A DNA stretch of 64,000 nucleotides from Tanytarsus gracilentus (Eukaryota > Arthropoda > Insecta > Diptera > Chironomidae), in the NCBI GenBank assembly GCA_038502055.1, contig JAXRKN010000037.1, positions 3,844,001 through 3,908,000 of the forward strand. The letters run 5' to 3'. Positions 21,576-36,508 of this stretch are shown here, in pieces. The notes below the pieces were generated by a model, which worked only from the letters and a program-made list of their open reading frames with translations, made no database searches and had not been told where the DNA came from. Numbering within the stretch: the stretch's first letter is position 1; every line of letters starts with the position of its first letter. The position numbers were made by a program, and so were the translations under genes.

Positions 21576-24500
21576 AACGTTTCGCCTTAATTGTGGTTAA
21601 AAGCATCAACTGTAACTGATTAAACGTTCCACTTTATATCCTCATCAGTATCCTTAATTAAATTTACTCATTTTCTATATATATAAAATAAATTAATTAA
21701 TAAAACTAATCGCAAGTAAAAAGTTTTTATAATTTTCTCCTTTGTTGCCATTAATTTTTCTTACAGTTTCAGTTTCCACTTGTGTATTTTTCTCCCTCTC
21801 ACAGATGGAGCATGATTAATTAAAAGTTCTTTCTTCATCTTCAAGGAGGTGCTTCGTTAGAAAAGTAAAGTGTCTTGACAGTCAAAGAAAATACAATTAA
21901 GATGCATGATGAAACTTTTACTTTCTAGTTGATGGTCGTGCTGCAGTACTTTAATAAAGATGCATCACTTTTTTTCGCTCTTCTTCACTTCAACTGAGGT
22001 AACATAATTAATGGGTTTTGATTTCTTCTTTTTCCTGTCCGTCAAATGAAATCTTGAATTATTATGATAAAAGAAGAAAAAGATTTCTTAAAGCTGGTGG
22101 TGAAAATTACCTCTACAACCGTCATGAAACTTTGCATCAAGTGTTCTCATTTAATAATTGTAACACTCAAGTCCTAAGTAAAGACCGTAGGGCGAGTACC
22201 TCTTTTTAATTTTAATTTTCAACACAACGTGTTTAAAAATGATCAAAAAATGATTTACGTGAAGAGGAAATTTTTTATTTTTGTAAAAGTACTCGAAGTA
22301 GGTTGTTGAAACTTTAGTGACTACATAAAAATTATTTAGCTGATAAAAGAATTGCTCTGGACATTAATCTACATGTCAATCAATGCAAAATCTTTTTTTG
22401 TTCTCGCTTTGTCATCAGAAATGAGGAACAGATTTTTGCTTATAATTGACTTTTTATTATTTTACCAAGTGACTAAGCACGAAAGAAAAGCTCTGTTGAA
22501 TCTTTGAGCTTGTCTCGATTTTTTTTTGTTGAATCGACAAAAACACCGAGGCGTATATTCATGAATCTGCACAATATCGTACTCACATTCACTTCATCAT
22601 ATTTAGAGCGATAATGTTAAGGGAGAGTCGACTGTTATGCGACTACGTGTCAAGAATTCTCAACGAGTTGTGGAGTGCACTTTGCGTTTTTCCCGCCTTC
22701 ATCGGAAAAGAATTACATTCAAGATTACTCACAGCGTCATTCACGCGGGAACATAAAATGATTTTGAAAGCTTTCAAACTGATTTCACTGATAAGGTTGA
22801 TTTCTTTTCATAGCAATGATGCTGCGGTGATGTTGAAAAATTGAAGAGGTCTCAAATGAAAATTTGTAGGGTAAATTGACGACGTCTATGTCATCGCAAT
22901 GTGAAAATTTCTCTATCGATTTCCATACATATATAACGTGCTGTCGTGACGTATGATGGTTGAATAAAAAAATATTGCAATAAATTTATCACCTGCTTGA
23001 GGATGAAAATGTGCGGAAAGAACGTCAAATAATATCACAGGGCGTAAATAGACAAACGAGATGTAAAGAAGATAAATTTTCATTGATACGAAGGATATTG
23101 CTTTACACATATGAACAAATTTTGTTGTCATTGAGGACTTACACTTGAAGTGAGATGCTGGCAACAAGAAGTATAAAAATGAAGAAGAGAGAAATCTTTC
23201 AAAGCATCGCAAACATACTGTATGCATGACTAAACCTCTAATGCATTGTATCCGTTATAACAAAAAAGACAACTCAAGCATACATCATGCTGAGTTTTAA
23301 TCAAGCTCTTGCAGAAATAATTTAATTAAAATGCTCTAAGCCAAGTTTTATGCATGATATAAAATTCCAATCAAATTAAATCCTTAACGGCTCAACGGAT
23401 CTAATTTAAAAACTCACGAAATTATTTTTTTTTCAGTGACAGATTTTTTAAAAAACATTTCTTATATTCAATTTCACTATAAAAATTGATTGAAAACCTT
23501 TTTTTGCCGGATGTTCATTTTATTCCACGCAAATGTAAAAAGTTCATCACGTTTTTGTTACAAATCTAACAAAGCCGAAACCCGTTGAGTGATTTATTTC
23601 CTCGTAAATGGTGATTAAAAGTTTTTCTGATAAATTTATTTAAAAGGGTACGAAATTGAAGGATGTAAAAAGCTGCTTGATAATGGAGTAACATTTGCAA
23701 ATAATTTTAAAATTCAATTCTGAACAAACGAAAATAAGCAGAAATATTTTTTTATGTACATTGAAAGTATCGAAATGAGTGTTAATGGCAGAAATAATTT
23801 AGAAACTCTTAAATTAATTAGAGATGCAAATGGCATTCAGAGCAAATGAACGAGTGTCATGCTGGGTTATTTCAGAAAATTTATTACAACTTGTGTTTCT
23901 CTTCTTCAAACTAAATGTTTCATGAGAGATAAAATAATGTTTATATTTCGCTCAGAAAAAAATTAAGTATATGCTTTATAGAAATGTTAAAATAGCAGCA
24001 AGTAAGATGATGTACTTTTATAACTTCCATTTTTATGGAGCTTTAAATGCTTTCTTCCATCATAAAAGCACTCCGTATCTTTTCAAACCGCAATATAGAC
24101 ATTGAGGAGAGTAAATGTACAGAAATTTCATTTCATCCCCGCTTGAGTGTTGGTAGAATGAGAAATATGGAATTATGATATCTTACATTTTATTTTCTCA
24201 CATAACAGAATGTAAGTATTGTGCTGTTGACTTTTTTTAACGAAGAAAAAATCACAAAAGTCAAACGCTATACCAGAACCAAGGCATGTGGTTTTGAGAA
24301 GTGAACAATTTTAGGATCATTCAACTTTTATAAGGAAACTTTCACAAAATATGTAAGGGAAAAATTAATATTTAACATTATGACAAAATTTGGCTTGAAA
24401 AAAAAGCTTCTTTACATGATTTTTGAACATTCCCTAATGCAAAATATTTTAATCGTTTATTTTATGACTCTACGGTCAAAAGTTTAATTTGGGGTAAAAC

Positions 24501-24934
24501 CTTAAAATTGCCTTTTTAATATTTTCCGTAGTAGAAAATTAAAATTTATGATCGGTGGTCTTACTACTCAGAAAATCAAGGCGATGACACTTTTCAAAAA
24601 TTCTAACTTCAACAAATAATATTTTTATAAAAATACATCAAAAGTTTCATCACCTCGCAAATAAATTTAATTTCCTTGCTCATAATTTAGAGTTCCTTAA
24701 AAATTTCCACTGTACGACTTGAAAACATCTCAAAAACTTTATTGTGTACACGAAAACTTTAGACTAATCTTAACATTGTTAAACGTCTTCCTCAGGGATT
24801 AAAACTCTTTGAATGAAATGTTCAACTTTACTTCTTTGAAAAAAATATAAATGGGATTCTCGTTTTAAATTTTGTGTATAAAAATAATCTCGAGATCCTT
24901 TCACTTCAATCTGAATGACAGAGGTTGCGGAAGA
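21576..24934. other. Intergenic region without recognised genes
   Basis: AT-rich DNA with only short random reading frames on both strands. A polyadenylation-like AATAAA near 21688 could serve the upstream peptide gene. I saw no tRNA, repeat array or transposon ends. Confidence 0.4.
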
Positions 24935-25015
24935 ATGATGAGCATGGACCGAAAACTTGAGAAAACAGCAGGAATAACTTTCTACATTTTTCTTCTTCTT
25001 TTATTTCATGCCTGG
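24935..25015 (+). CDS. Possible first coding exon with signal peptide (orphan)
   Basis: A TATA-like TATAAAA near 24876 is followed about 60 nt later by ATGATGAGCATG, then 27 codons with a strongly hydrophobic run (ITFYIFLLLLFHAW). The exon ends exactly at a good donor, GTGAGC. The phase is 0, which does not fit the next known exon of the FN3 gene (phase 1), so it may belong to an unidentified small gene or be a chance match. No downstream exon was found. Confidence 0.3.
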
Positions 25016-28000
25016 GTGAGCGAAGTCCTTGATATGTGATTTACATGACAAAAAATAAGTTTAAAGACATTCTTGACTGCAACTAAAAATATTTCATGAT
25101 CAATGAAAAAATCAAAACCTCGAGATTGGTGTCAGTGAAGAAGAATTTCCTCATCATTAGAAATTTGATACATCAAAGCAAACAGTTTTCGCTCTCTTTC
25201 GAACTGCTTCGACTCGCTCTCTCGGTTTGCTTTCCGAAGTTTCGAACGTAGCGCCGGAGTACCGGAAAAATGAGAGGAAAAGTTGTGCAGTGAATCATTC
25301 ACGTTTCCATCGTTGGAACAAAAGTTAGTTGGTCGCTCACGCTGCCTTTTATTATTATTTTCCTACAATATTCAACTCAATGCAGAAAAAAGTTCTTAAC
25401 CAAAATATTTTTTTTGTCGTTGGACATCTAAGTCAATCGGTCGTGTCGAGCGGTGCTCAAAAGTGTGTGCGTACACTAAAAGCCATATAATCGAAAGCGT
25501 TTAGTCGTCATTTGTAATTTGTTACAGTCCTTCGTGTGTGGACATTTAGCCATATCGTGAGTGCTCTATGAAAGATAAATAAATTATAATATTTTTTTTG
25601 TTCTGGTGAAGGATAAAGTACACAAAAAAATTGAATATCATTGTGAAAATAATTGCATGTGAATTTTATCATTTTTTTTGGAGCGGTGAAAAAATTGGAA
25701 ACTTAATTAAATTTGTGAATGAATTAATTTGAATATGATATCAATATCAGAACATTCAAAAGCTTAATAGGTGATGTCAAAAAAGAATTTAAAAAAATCA
25801 TGAATATGAAGAAAAATAATTGAATTTAAAAATTAAAAGTCTCAATCAAATATGAAAATAATTCACATAAATGCAAAAAGAAAATGAAAATTTTCAAACA
25901 TCATAAAAGAGAGAAAAAAATTTTTTCATCCTAAAAATGTAAAAAGTTGAAAATTACTTTTTAGTGAAAAATCAAATATTTATTCACTAAACGGCAGCAT
26001 GTGAAACAAACATCTCCTGGAAGAAAAATTATATATGTGCGATAAAAATAGAATCGAGAAGAAGAAACAATGGATGTAGTTCCACTCAACTCGCATAACG
26101 ATTCGTTCATGTAATTTTCGTCCACATAACGACCGTCTTATAATTGTAAAAGTAAAATCGAAATGTTCTTCATTAATCGATCGATCACATAATTGGTTAA
26201 AGAAAAAAAATTGTACTTTATGATGTCAAGTGGTTGCAGAAAAAATTAATATCTCAACTTGAAGAAATGCTATGGAAACGTTGAAAGCTCTCGAACAATC
26301 TTGAAGCTCTGGATTGAATTTCAAAGCAATTATCGCGACTGTTTATGTTACGTTGAAAATTGTTGGGGACTGCATAAAAAAATTTCCTTGGGCAGTTAAA
26401 AATTAATGAGTTATTAAAATAATTATTAGGCAAATATTTGCGAAAAAAGGTGAATTATCGCGCTTTGTGAAGGTTCATAAAATAATCATTTGTTAAATTC
26501 AATTTTTATTTATTTAATTTCATTTTCATTTACTGAATAATTTGTTTAAAAACACCTTTTTAAATTTCATAAATTTTGAGATATTTTTATAAAAATATTT
26601 TGTCTTCAAAATAGGGAAAACATATGAGCAAAAAGTTTTTTAATCTAAAACTTTTTTCACACCTTTTTGCTCCCCTAAATTAGTTTTTTGTGACTTTAGA
26701 TGTGAAAAAGCAATAAAGAGTAGCATCAAATAAAAAAAAGGTAATAAAGGGATTTTGTATTGGCTTGACATCTCACTGTAGCCCACATAAAATTAAAGTT
26801 TATTGTGCAGTTAATATATCACTTTAATGGGGATTGCCTAGAATTAATGTAGGATTTTTTCATACTATTTGGAATGAAATTCCTGTACAAACTTGGATGG
26901 GAGGTATGAGAATAAATATTTTTGTTAAGATGTTGTGAAAGGTATAATGTTGTTAGAGATGTTTTGACATTGATTTTTCTCTGTCGTATGCCACACTTTT
27001 GATTTGAACATTCTGAGATTATCTCGAATGTGTGGTGGCGTAAAGATATTCTCAACATGAAAAGTTCAGGCATACATTCGTTCAAGATAAGATGTCATGA
27101 AAATATCACAGTCTGCTTCTAATAACAAAATTATTCAATTATCGTGCACATAAGAACTTCTTGAATCGTGATAATGAAGAGAGAATGAAAGCTTATGAAA
27201 ATTTAATTGCGTGTAAGATGTCGCAAAGATGTTTTGAGAAGCTGCTCGAGAGATGATAAAAATTCATTGATTTTTAAAATTGGAATTTTTTGAGGTATTT
27301 TTTTAGGTGGAATTTTTTCTCATTATGCAGCGACCGTTTAGACAAATTTAAACAGAGCTTTGAGCGATTCTGAACTCATTTTAAATTCAATTATACAAAA
27401 AATTATTTTAATTGATTTTTATAATTTTTAGAGGAGGTAAATCAACAATGAGATTCAATTTAATTTAAATTGCATGATTTTGTCTCATTGAATGCTATTG
27501 AAATAGAATTGAATGATGTAAAAAGATTTTGCATAATTTTCTTCAGTAATAGCGTTGGATAATCCACTTTTGCTCTTTAAAAGCTTTTAACATATTTAAA
27601 ATCAAGTTTATTGTTGCTCGCGAGAGTAAAGAGAAAATGTTCGATCTTTGAAAATCATCATCCACTCATCTAAGCTCAAGCATAAAATATTATGCTGATA
27701 TCAGCATCTTTCTCTTATGATAATTAAGTGCGAAAGTAAAAAGGGGTGATTACGGCAGAAAACGAAGAAGAAGGTCGACAGATGTTTATTGATTTTGTGA
27801 TAGACACAAATAAAATGTTTCGACTCGCGGCGGAGCAATAAAGTTAGAGAAGGTATAATATAAAGACACTAAAAATAAAGTAAATATTTATCATTTATAC
27901 GATCTTATTCCTTTCGTCTTTTTAAAAATAACTCTGGCCAAATCGTGTGTGTCCATTGAGAGCAACAAGAAATGCAAAGACGTGATATTAATGTCTCATG

Positions 28001-30658
28001 CGTGTGTAAACTAACAACAGAATATGTTTCATGGTTCGTAAGAAATTTTTATAAATTGCCAATTAATTAATTTTTTTTTGTTACATCATTACAAATGTAT
28101 GATGACGATTATATGTTATGAGCTCGTATAGTGATCGATATTCACCTCATCACTCCCACTCGCTCCTTTTAGAGACTCATGGCATAAAATTAAATTTTTA
28201 TGACCAATGGCAGTGGATCTCTTTTTTTCAAATAGTGACGAAATGTAGAAAAAATTATGAACTAAAATCGATACTTCATGAAGTTTTTATTAACTTCAAT
28301 TATAAATGTATGCCGATATTTGAGTAAATGTGAGGGTGTTTTCATTGTGAAGCCATTTACATAAAATTATCGTTAATTGAACTATTTAGTTTTACCATTT
28401 AATTCATCGGACTCTTGCGAGAGAGTTCTAATTAAAATTAATTAATATTTCCGAAAGAAAAACAAAATTAAAATTCTCCTCACATTGTTTACTGAATCGA
28501 AAAAAGTGCATGAATTTGAAAAATTTATTGCCATCGCTAGTTCGATTGAATATGATGATGATGATGCAGACAAATTTACGGTTTTATCGAAGGGTGGCGA
28601 AAAATTTGTAATTTTCCGGTTATCTACTGCAGAAGTTTTGAACAAAAGTTAAATTATTGTGTCATTCTACATATATGCGTTCTATGCTCTATCATGTGAG
28701 GTAATCCCCTTAGAATATGAGTCTACATGTGCTCTTCATGTATACGAAGTTCGAACAATAAAATCAATAAATTGTAAGTTAGGTTGAGTGTCACTCTCTT
28801 TCAACTATTAATAGCCATGAAGTAAAGTAAGAAATACTCCACAAGAAAAACTTGCCACGATCCATAATCGCATTTATTGGATGATACTCTCAAATGCACA
28901 CTCATCGGTTAGCATCAAAAAACTTTAGATCCACGATGGCAATTGAATCTGAGCGCTGCTGCCGTGTGATTCTCGCTCTCAATTGATATAAACTCATTCG
29001 CACATACAACAAGTGAATATTGTATATATGCAACGATAAATCAATCATCGGTCAACTTTTATCCACTATAATTTCTCTCTCGATCTGTTTTCTGCTTCGT
29101 TTATTCGCATTGGGTTGGATTCATACATCAAACTTGTAAACGGAGCACGGCTGCAAATGATTTTTTCAAGAAAGGTCAGAAAATATTTTACATGAATTTT
29201 TTTTTTGGATGTTGATCATTTTTTGCCTTTCCACCCTGATATTCAATAAGAAAGCGGCAATGTATCTCCCAAAAAGGTATTTTATATGCAATTCATTGAG
29301 AGAAATAAAATATATGATAAGGTGTTGTAGGCGGAATATCAATGGAGGGATGAAATTGATTTATTCAAAATTTGCAATAAATTTATTTATAGTAAATTTT
29401 TTTCAAAATTGATAAGCTCGTGTGTGGGTTTAATTTTTCTGATACGAAAATTATTGAATCATTTTCTATAATTAAATTTGAACTTTTAAGAAAGTTAATG
29501 ACCTCAATTGTTGTTTTAGTGATTTATTTATATTTGTTTGGTCTTTTTTTAAGCGTAAAAAGTCATGACTTCGTAATTACTTAGCCGTCTTGCGTTCCAC
29601 CAACTTCTATTTAAAGAATGGATTGTTTACTAAATAAAATTGTTTATTTCTATTTATAAACAATACAACTCTGACAAAAGTAAAATATGTGAACCCTTAA
29701 ATGCGGCCTGAGACTCACGGATATATTTTTCGTTCTCGAGTTTGAAAATTATTCAAAGGGTGAAAATATCGAGTTGACTTATTGTCAAATATATAAAGAC
29801 AGCAAAATTATTTGGGTGACACTGAGAATGTCAATTGGTGGAAATGTTTGAACGTATAAAGTTAAAGATGCAAACTGTCCTGGGATTGCTTCGCTAATAC
29901 AAAGCAGATTTAAAGCCTCTAAAAGTTTGTTTATAACATGCGGTGAATAAATATGATTTTCATAAATTTATTTTAAAAACCTTACGGATGAAATTTTTTT
30001 CTCTCACGATAAAATTCAAAAAGTTCTCTGCAGCAAAAAAAAATTGTGCTCATAATTGTTTCCGTGTTATCGCTTATTTTTCTCAATAGGGAGTTGTTGA
30101 CATCATTAAACTTTGCATAAGGATGATAATCTTCTTATAAATGTATCACTCCGGGGTCCACAAGATAAACAACGATAAAATGTCTCCTAAAAATGTGTTG
30201 AAACTTTCAGTGCGTCGTTTAAAATCGGAATGAAGACATTTCTACAGATTTATTAACTCCCGACTGTGAAATGAATATTTTACAGATTGGATACACAAAC
30301 TGTGATGATTAAACAGCGACGAAGCTATTTGTCGATTGTACGTGTGTAAGCGAGAAAAAATTCATTTTAAATCACAGCACGAAATGTATACACGAATAAT
30401 TCGCGTCATGTGATTAATGTGAGAAGGAACAAAGATAAATTTACGAGATTGATTTTCAATCTATATACGAAGCGGAACTCAATTAATTAAAAATTTAAAA
30501 GGAAAACAGAAGAAAAATGTTACTCGTTTGATCGGAAATTGGAAAGTTTTGTGTGTGAGTGCAAAAAGAAGAGAGAAAGTCAATTTATCGATCGTCTCAC
30601 TCGTGGAATAACTGAAACAAATGTGGCCTATAGCAGACAACTATTTCACCTGCTGAAC
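25016..30658. other. Upstream region of the FN3 gene: probable 5' exon(s), promoter and large first intron
   Basis: Around 25190-25510 the sequence is less AT-rich, with CTCTCT/GAGAG-like tracts and GCGCCGG, unlike the flanking DNA. It resembles a fly promoter and 5' UTR, probably of the FN3 gene whose coding part starts at 30659. Upstream ATGs before 30659 (30517 and 30621) are followed quickly by stops. No coding exon is recognisable in the rest. Confidence 0.35.
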
Positions 30659-33600
30659 ATGCTTTTTTTGATAACATATTTCTTAGCGCTTCACAACTGT
30701 GGATTTGCGGGTGAGTTTGAATAAAATTTTTGAGAATCTTAAAAAGTCGACGATTATTTTTTGCGAGATGATGAAATTCCTAAAATCAATTATGTGTTCT
30801 TTAAAGCTTAAAAATTCTTAAATTTTTTCAAGTAAAAGCTTAAAAAACAAATTATTGTAAAACGTTTCTTCTTTTTATTACTTCTGTCGAAAAACGGTTG
30901 TAACAATTCAAATGTGTTGCTGTCATGAATATAAAATGAGACTTTTATTTTTTTCTGATTTACTCACAACAAAAGCTCATCAAGTACAACATTCGCACAT
31001 TTCATTAGTTTCCATGTCAATATTTATCTCACAATCAAATCGAATAATAACAAGTTCGATTGTGAACATAAATCGAAAAGAGAATGAGAGGAGCTTAAAT
31101 CGTAATTTTGTTATAATTTATTTTATTCCCAACAAGAAAAGGAAGTTGAAGTTATCTTATAAACAATGCAATGTGATAATGAATAATTGATTTTAGAAAT
31201 CGATTTCACTACATACTGGCCAAGACATTTTGCAAAGTTAAATCTCAAAAAAGAACTTTCGCAAAACAATTACTCAAGTTTTTCTTTTTTCTCACATGCG
31301 AACATGTATGAAAAAGAAAATCCACACTTACATGTGCAATATTGAGCAAACAAATGAATTCGGACTTACTAAAATATTCAACAAAATTAAGTATTCATGG
31401 TGCTATCTTTGCAAGCATGTGAACGCATTTAAAAGTCACTAAATGTTAATTCTTTCAATTGAGTCAAAGGATTTATTTTATTCTTTATCAAAAAAAATGA
31501 AAAATCACAAAAATTTAATGAGAAAAAATGTCAATATATTTTCATAGTTGCTTCTTAGTTTTTACATTATGATAAATTATTGTTCCATGATATTGTGCTG
31601 TAATACAAACGAAGTCATTACTATTAATTAACCTCTATGTACATTAATAAGCTTTTTTATATCAAAACGTGATAGTCTTATATGTGAAAAAGAACCTTTA
31701 TTATACAAGTACTTTACCGATAGTAAAATAAATTACTTCATGGCTGATGCTTTCACATAAATTACAATAAACGGTGTTTAAAATTATCTCGTTGAACTTT
31801 TAAAAATATTCGTGCTCTATTAGGTGTGTAACATTTGCATTTTATTACACGTGTGCGATGAATTTTTTTCAAGTGGATTCAAGTGTGCTTTACGATCATT
31901 GCCCAGGAATAAAAATGATGACAAATGGATTAGAGTGCTCAGAGGGTTGATATGTGAGCTTTCAGCATGAGAATATGAGATTGCGATTGAAAAACCTTCG
32001 AGTTAAAAAATGTTTTAAAAAAATATGAAATTGAGACTAGTTAAATTAAAAACAGACTGCCCTTAATAAAAGTTTTACTCAAAAAGATGCAAAATTCTTT
32101 TAAACTCCTAAAATTACATCGTCAGAAACTTTTTTTGTATAAAGTGAAGGCTGAAATTTTGCGATAAGCAGCTTTATGAGTTTAAGAGGATTTTAAGGTA
32201 TTTTAAAATTTTTCATCTCTCGCAAAAATTTACGCAACAATTTTTATAATGAATCCAGGGAATTAAGATTTCGTCAAAAATTACTCAAAAGCGGAAATAC
32301 TAAAGTCATAATGAAAAAAAAAGAAATCCTTTCATGCTGCACGTTTTCATTTTTTTCAATCGACATTTTCATGTTTGCTTCTCGGTAAAAAATGAGAAAA
32401 TTCCGCTTTATTATTTATGAAAAGTTTAAAATTTTCTTTACATTTTCAGGATCCATACATTCAGCTCCAGAAAATATAACTGTGACATTCATAAGTCCCA
32501 CGTCGGTACGAGTAAGCTGGCAACAACCGATGGATATTGCGAACCCAATTGAAAAATACGATGTGACTTACAAACCGACCGATGCAAGGTAAAAATTCAT
32601 TTTTCAACCCTTTTAGTAAAAAAAATCAATTTCGCACGCACACACACACATAATGGGTAGAAAAAAATGTGCTCAATTTCCATTAAGGATCATCGTTGAC
32701 TGCCTTCAAATTTTAATTTTATGATAATGGTTGCATGAAAACCCCGAGTGAATATTCACTAAAAGCTCGCAACTGTTGTCGAGTAGTAAAAGTAAAATAT
32801 TTAAATGATGAAACTCGAACATAATTTTTTATGTAAAATTTCCATTAAGCAACAATTGCAATTCTTCAATTCATTGACCTCCAGCACTGAGATTGTGTTT
32901 TACATCCCAAATCCTCCGGCTGCTGATTTTTTTTATTCAAAACGATAATGTCAACCACAAAAATGTATCATATAAAAAAACAGATTTAGGTTTGTTTGCG
33001 CTCGTGTAACTTCGAAATAAATTCGTTTGTTGTTTTTGACTCTGAAAAAAAAATTAAAAGTAAAACACAAAAGTTTTAAATTACATTAAAACCATCGGAG
33101 ATGTGATTTGTATGAAAAGGAAACGATGACGATGACAAAAGTAGGGAAAATGAAATTAAAATTAGACGCTGAACTTTTTCATCCGCAGCTTCCTTTTTGT
33201 CTCCTCATTCACAAAAACCACAGATAGATTTTCTTTACTGATGCGCGTCCGTTGATTACAAAATGATAAAAACATTTTTTTAATGAAATATTTTTAGAAA
33301 TGTTTAAAAATATTCAGAAAGCCAAAATTTTAATTTCCTTTCAACATTTTGTCAAAAGACTTGTAAATTTCCATAGTTACCATAATGCCACAAAATTTTG
33401 TCATTCAGTAAATGAACTTCCATTTCGCAAGTTTTTAAAAAATGACTTTACCAGTATACTGCTTACATGCATGTGATAAGTGAAAGGCAGAATAATTTCC
33501 ACACACTATAAAGTCATTTCTCGTGTGTATTATAAGCATGAAGAACATTACACGAAACACATGTTCTCACACATGCAATGCCCGCCTATGTGCCAAGCGG

Positions 33601-36474
33601 GACATTAAAATTACATGAACCATACATGTGGAGGACATTATAAAAATATGCTCAGATATACACACTGAAAGTATAACCATTTTATTTAGTATTGACAATG
33701 GTCAGTGACTTTTATTGTCTCTTTCGTTCATCATCAATATGTCCAACCATCCCTCAAAGCTCGTCGCGGGGGAAAATAATTTTCATTCTAATCGATTTTT
33801 GATGGCAATTGAATATTACTTAAATTGAGTTGGTAGACATTAAATTTGAGGTTGAAGTAATTGATGAAAACTGTCTGTACATGCTTTGACATTCAAAAAC
33901 TAGGAAATGTTGTAATTACTTTCGTCCTCCTCTTTTTCAAACATTCCCAAAGGCACGCATTCGACCATGGAAAAAAGGATATTAAAAAATAATTTAAACA
34001 TCCTCGAGGAAGAAGTCAATATGAAATGTATAATGTGATCGGATAGCAGCGCGTGTAAAAATAATTATTGCCTGTAATGTTGTTGATTTTATCTCAAACC
34101 AGAGCTTTCATGTTTAATTAAAATCCTTCTTTTTCACCTTGCCGAGCGGAAAGAATGAAGATAATTTTGTCTTAAGGTTACGGCGGTTGCGAATAAGAGG
34201 ATTCATATTCTCCTTTAGAAATGATAGAGTTACGGAATGAGATTAACAATAAGAGCGGAAAGATGAGAAGACTTAATTGAGAAATTCCCTTGAAAAATTA
34301 CAATTTATTCTCGTCCTACAATGTGATGACAGTGCACACAGGTTCTGTTATAGTATTCATAAAATAAAATGGAGAAAAAAAAATATGTCAAGGGTTGCGA
34401 AGTAGGTATGACTTCTCTATTTTTCATTAGATAACAAGATGATAACTTTTGACCTCAATGTCCAAAAATAATTCTTCATTATTTTTTCTCCAAATCCCCT
34501 CATGTCCATTCCTTAAGTTGAATTCTTCTTCTCATTCACTCACCAAACGGTTGAACACGCTTCCTTGGTGGCACATGAATAATAGTTTGTGAGCGAACTC
34601 TGTTCTCAATTTCATGCTACGAGAGCACAGCATGAAAAGCTCGTGCATTTTATTTCTCTTCTAGGAGAGAGCAAAAAAATCTCGTGAGATGATATTTTAC
34701 ACGACATATAATCATAAAAAGATAAATGCTACCCAAGTGGATGATGGCGATGCCACTTAAAAACTTTAACATTGATATATGTCACGGGATTTCACTTAGA
34801 CACTCGTGTTAGATTTGAAATATTTTCAACTTCTTGATGGCAAAATTAATTGCAAAGATTTCTCTCCACGAGCGATGATGAGAGTTAAATTTCCCTTGCA
34901 CATGTCACCGGTTGTTAGTATCGTCGTTGCTTTTAAACATCGAAAGGAAATCAACTCACTGAATTGAATAAGAATAATGGGTTGATGCTCTTGACATTCG
35001 CATGTCTTATAGAGTTTTATAAAAAGAAAAATCATGTTTATGTAGCTTTTGCTTCCCTTTTATACTTCCTCGTTTGCCGCACATGCCGCCGTCAAATATT
35101 TAAATATTTTCAAGTTTACTCATTTTTCTTTAATACACACGAAAGCACTTCACCTTGAATCCGCTTACTCAATGCCTCTTTGGCTGGATGAATAATTTGA
35201 GCTGTTATGAGTTTCATTTTAATTATGTAAAAGCTCTCCTTTAATCGTTTTCTTACATGCGTGCTATTTTTGATATTTCATATAAACTTGAGATATTTCT
35301 CAAGAACAATTAAATGTTGACATTTTTAACTTTGTTATGCTTCGAGTAGCATATTTGATTAGGGTAAAATAGGAAGTTTTAACTCCATGCTGATCCTCAA
35401 GGCATTTTGTGATATCGTTTGTCCAATTCGCAATATTACAATTTATTTCTATGCCACCCACACAAAAAATATAACTTTACATATGTAAGGGTAAATGCCA
35501 CATGTCGCTCATCAGTTCACCGAGGCAAAAGAGTTTAATAAATAATCAATTTCATTGACGTATTATTTGAAATTCGTTCACTTGAAAAGCACTGAATGGC
35601 TTAACAATGCTTGAGAAAGAAAATTGAATTGAATCTACGCCAATGATCGTCATAGACTGTTGGAGGTGGCATATTTATAAAGGTATTTTTCTTCCCTTGC
35701 CATGAGGAAAATTGTTGGCGCTCACGGAAATAAAGTAAACTAAAAACACATCGCGAAGCTTCAAACTTGCCTGCATATATATGTGTAACATTTCAGTACT
35801 TTTTCGACACTCAACGGGTGAAGATAGTTTGTGGTTTGACTTCAGTGAAAAAAGAACTTATAAATTCATAATAATCTGAAAAACTTTTAATAGCATTGAA
35901 GGTGAAGAAAAATGAAGGTAAAACTTTTTGTGTGTTTAAAGTACAAGGTAAAGTTTTTTGTTTTGTGAAGCTTTAAAGGTGCAAAGAGGATAAAAATATT
36001 AAATTATTGTGAGAGATGATTTTTTCGGGTGAAAATGTGAAGAAGCACGTTTCGGTGATCATCAATTCTAGAATAATTTTAAAGACGACCCATTTAATTC
36101 TATAATAAGAATTTGAAAAGGTTGAAAGTACTCAATTTCGTGTCTAAAGAACGTGTCAATCCTCCTTGAAATTGCATTGATAACATTAAATGTTTATTAG
36201 TCCTTTACTCCTTTCATAATTTACTCAAATCGATAAACGCAACTTCCTACCTCCTCAAAAGAATTCACATTAATGTTGCATGATATCGCTACAAATAATA
36301 TTCCGATTCATTTACTCACATGGCAATGAAATGCAAAAAAAGTTTTGAAAAGAAATCAAATCGCTCAACAACACAGGTGATTTTGTCGTGTGAAACTTTC
36401 TTGAATTGAACTTGAATTGTGGTTTTCATAAAAAACAAGAGGAAAGGGATTAAAAAGAAAAGAAAAGATAAAGG

Positions 36475-36508
<34 letters not shown>

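Noticed and set aside
22614..23227. Short open frames on both strands
   Set aside because: No recognised motif, no paired splice sites, and they lie in a long gene-free AT-rich stretch.
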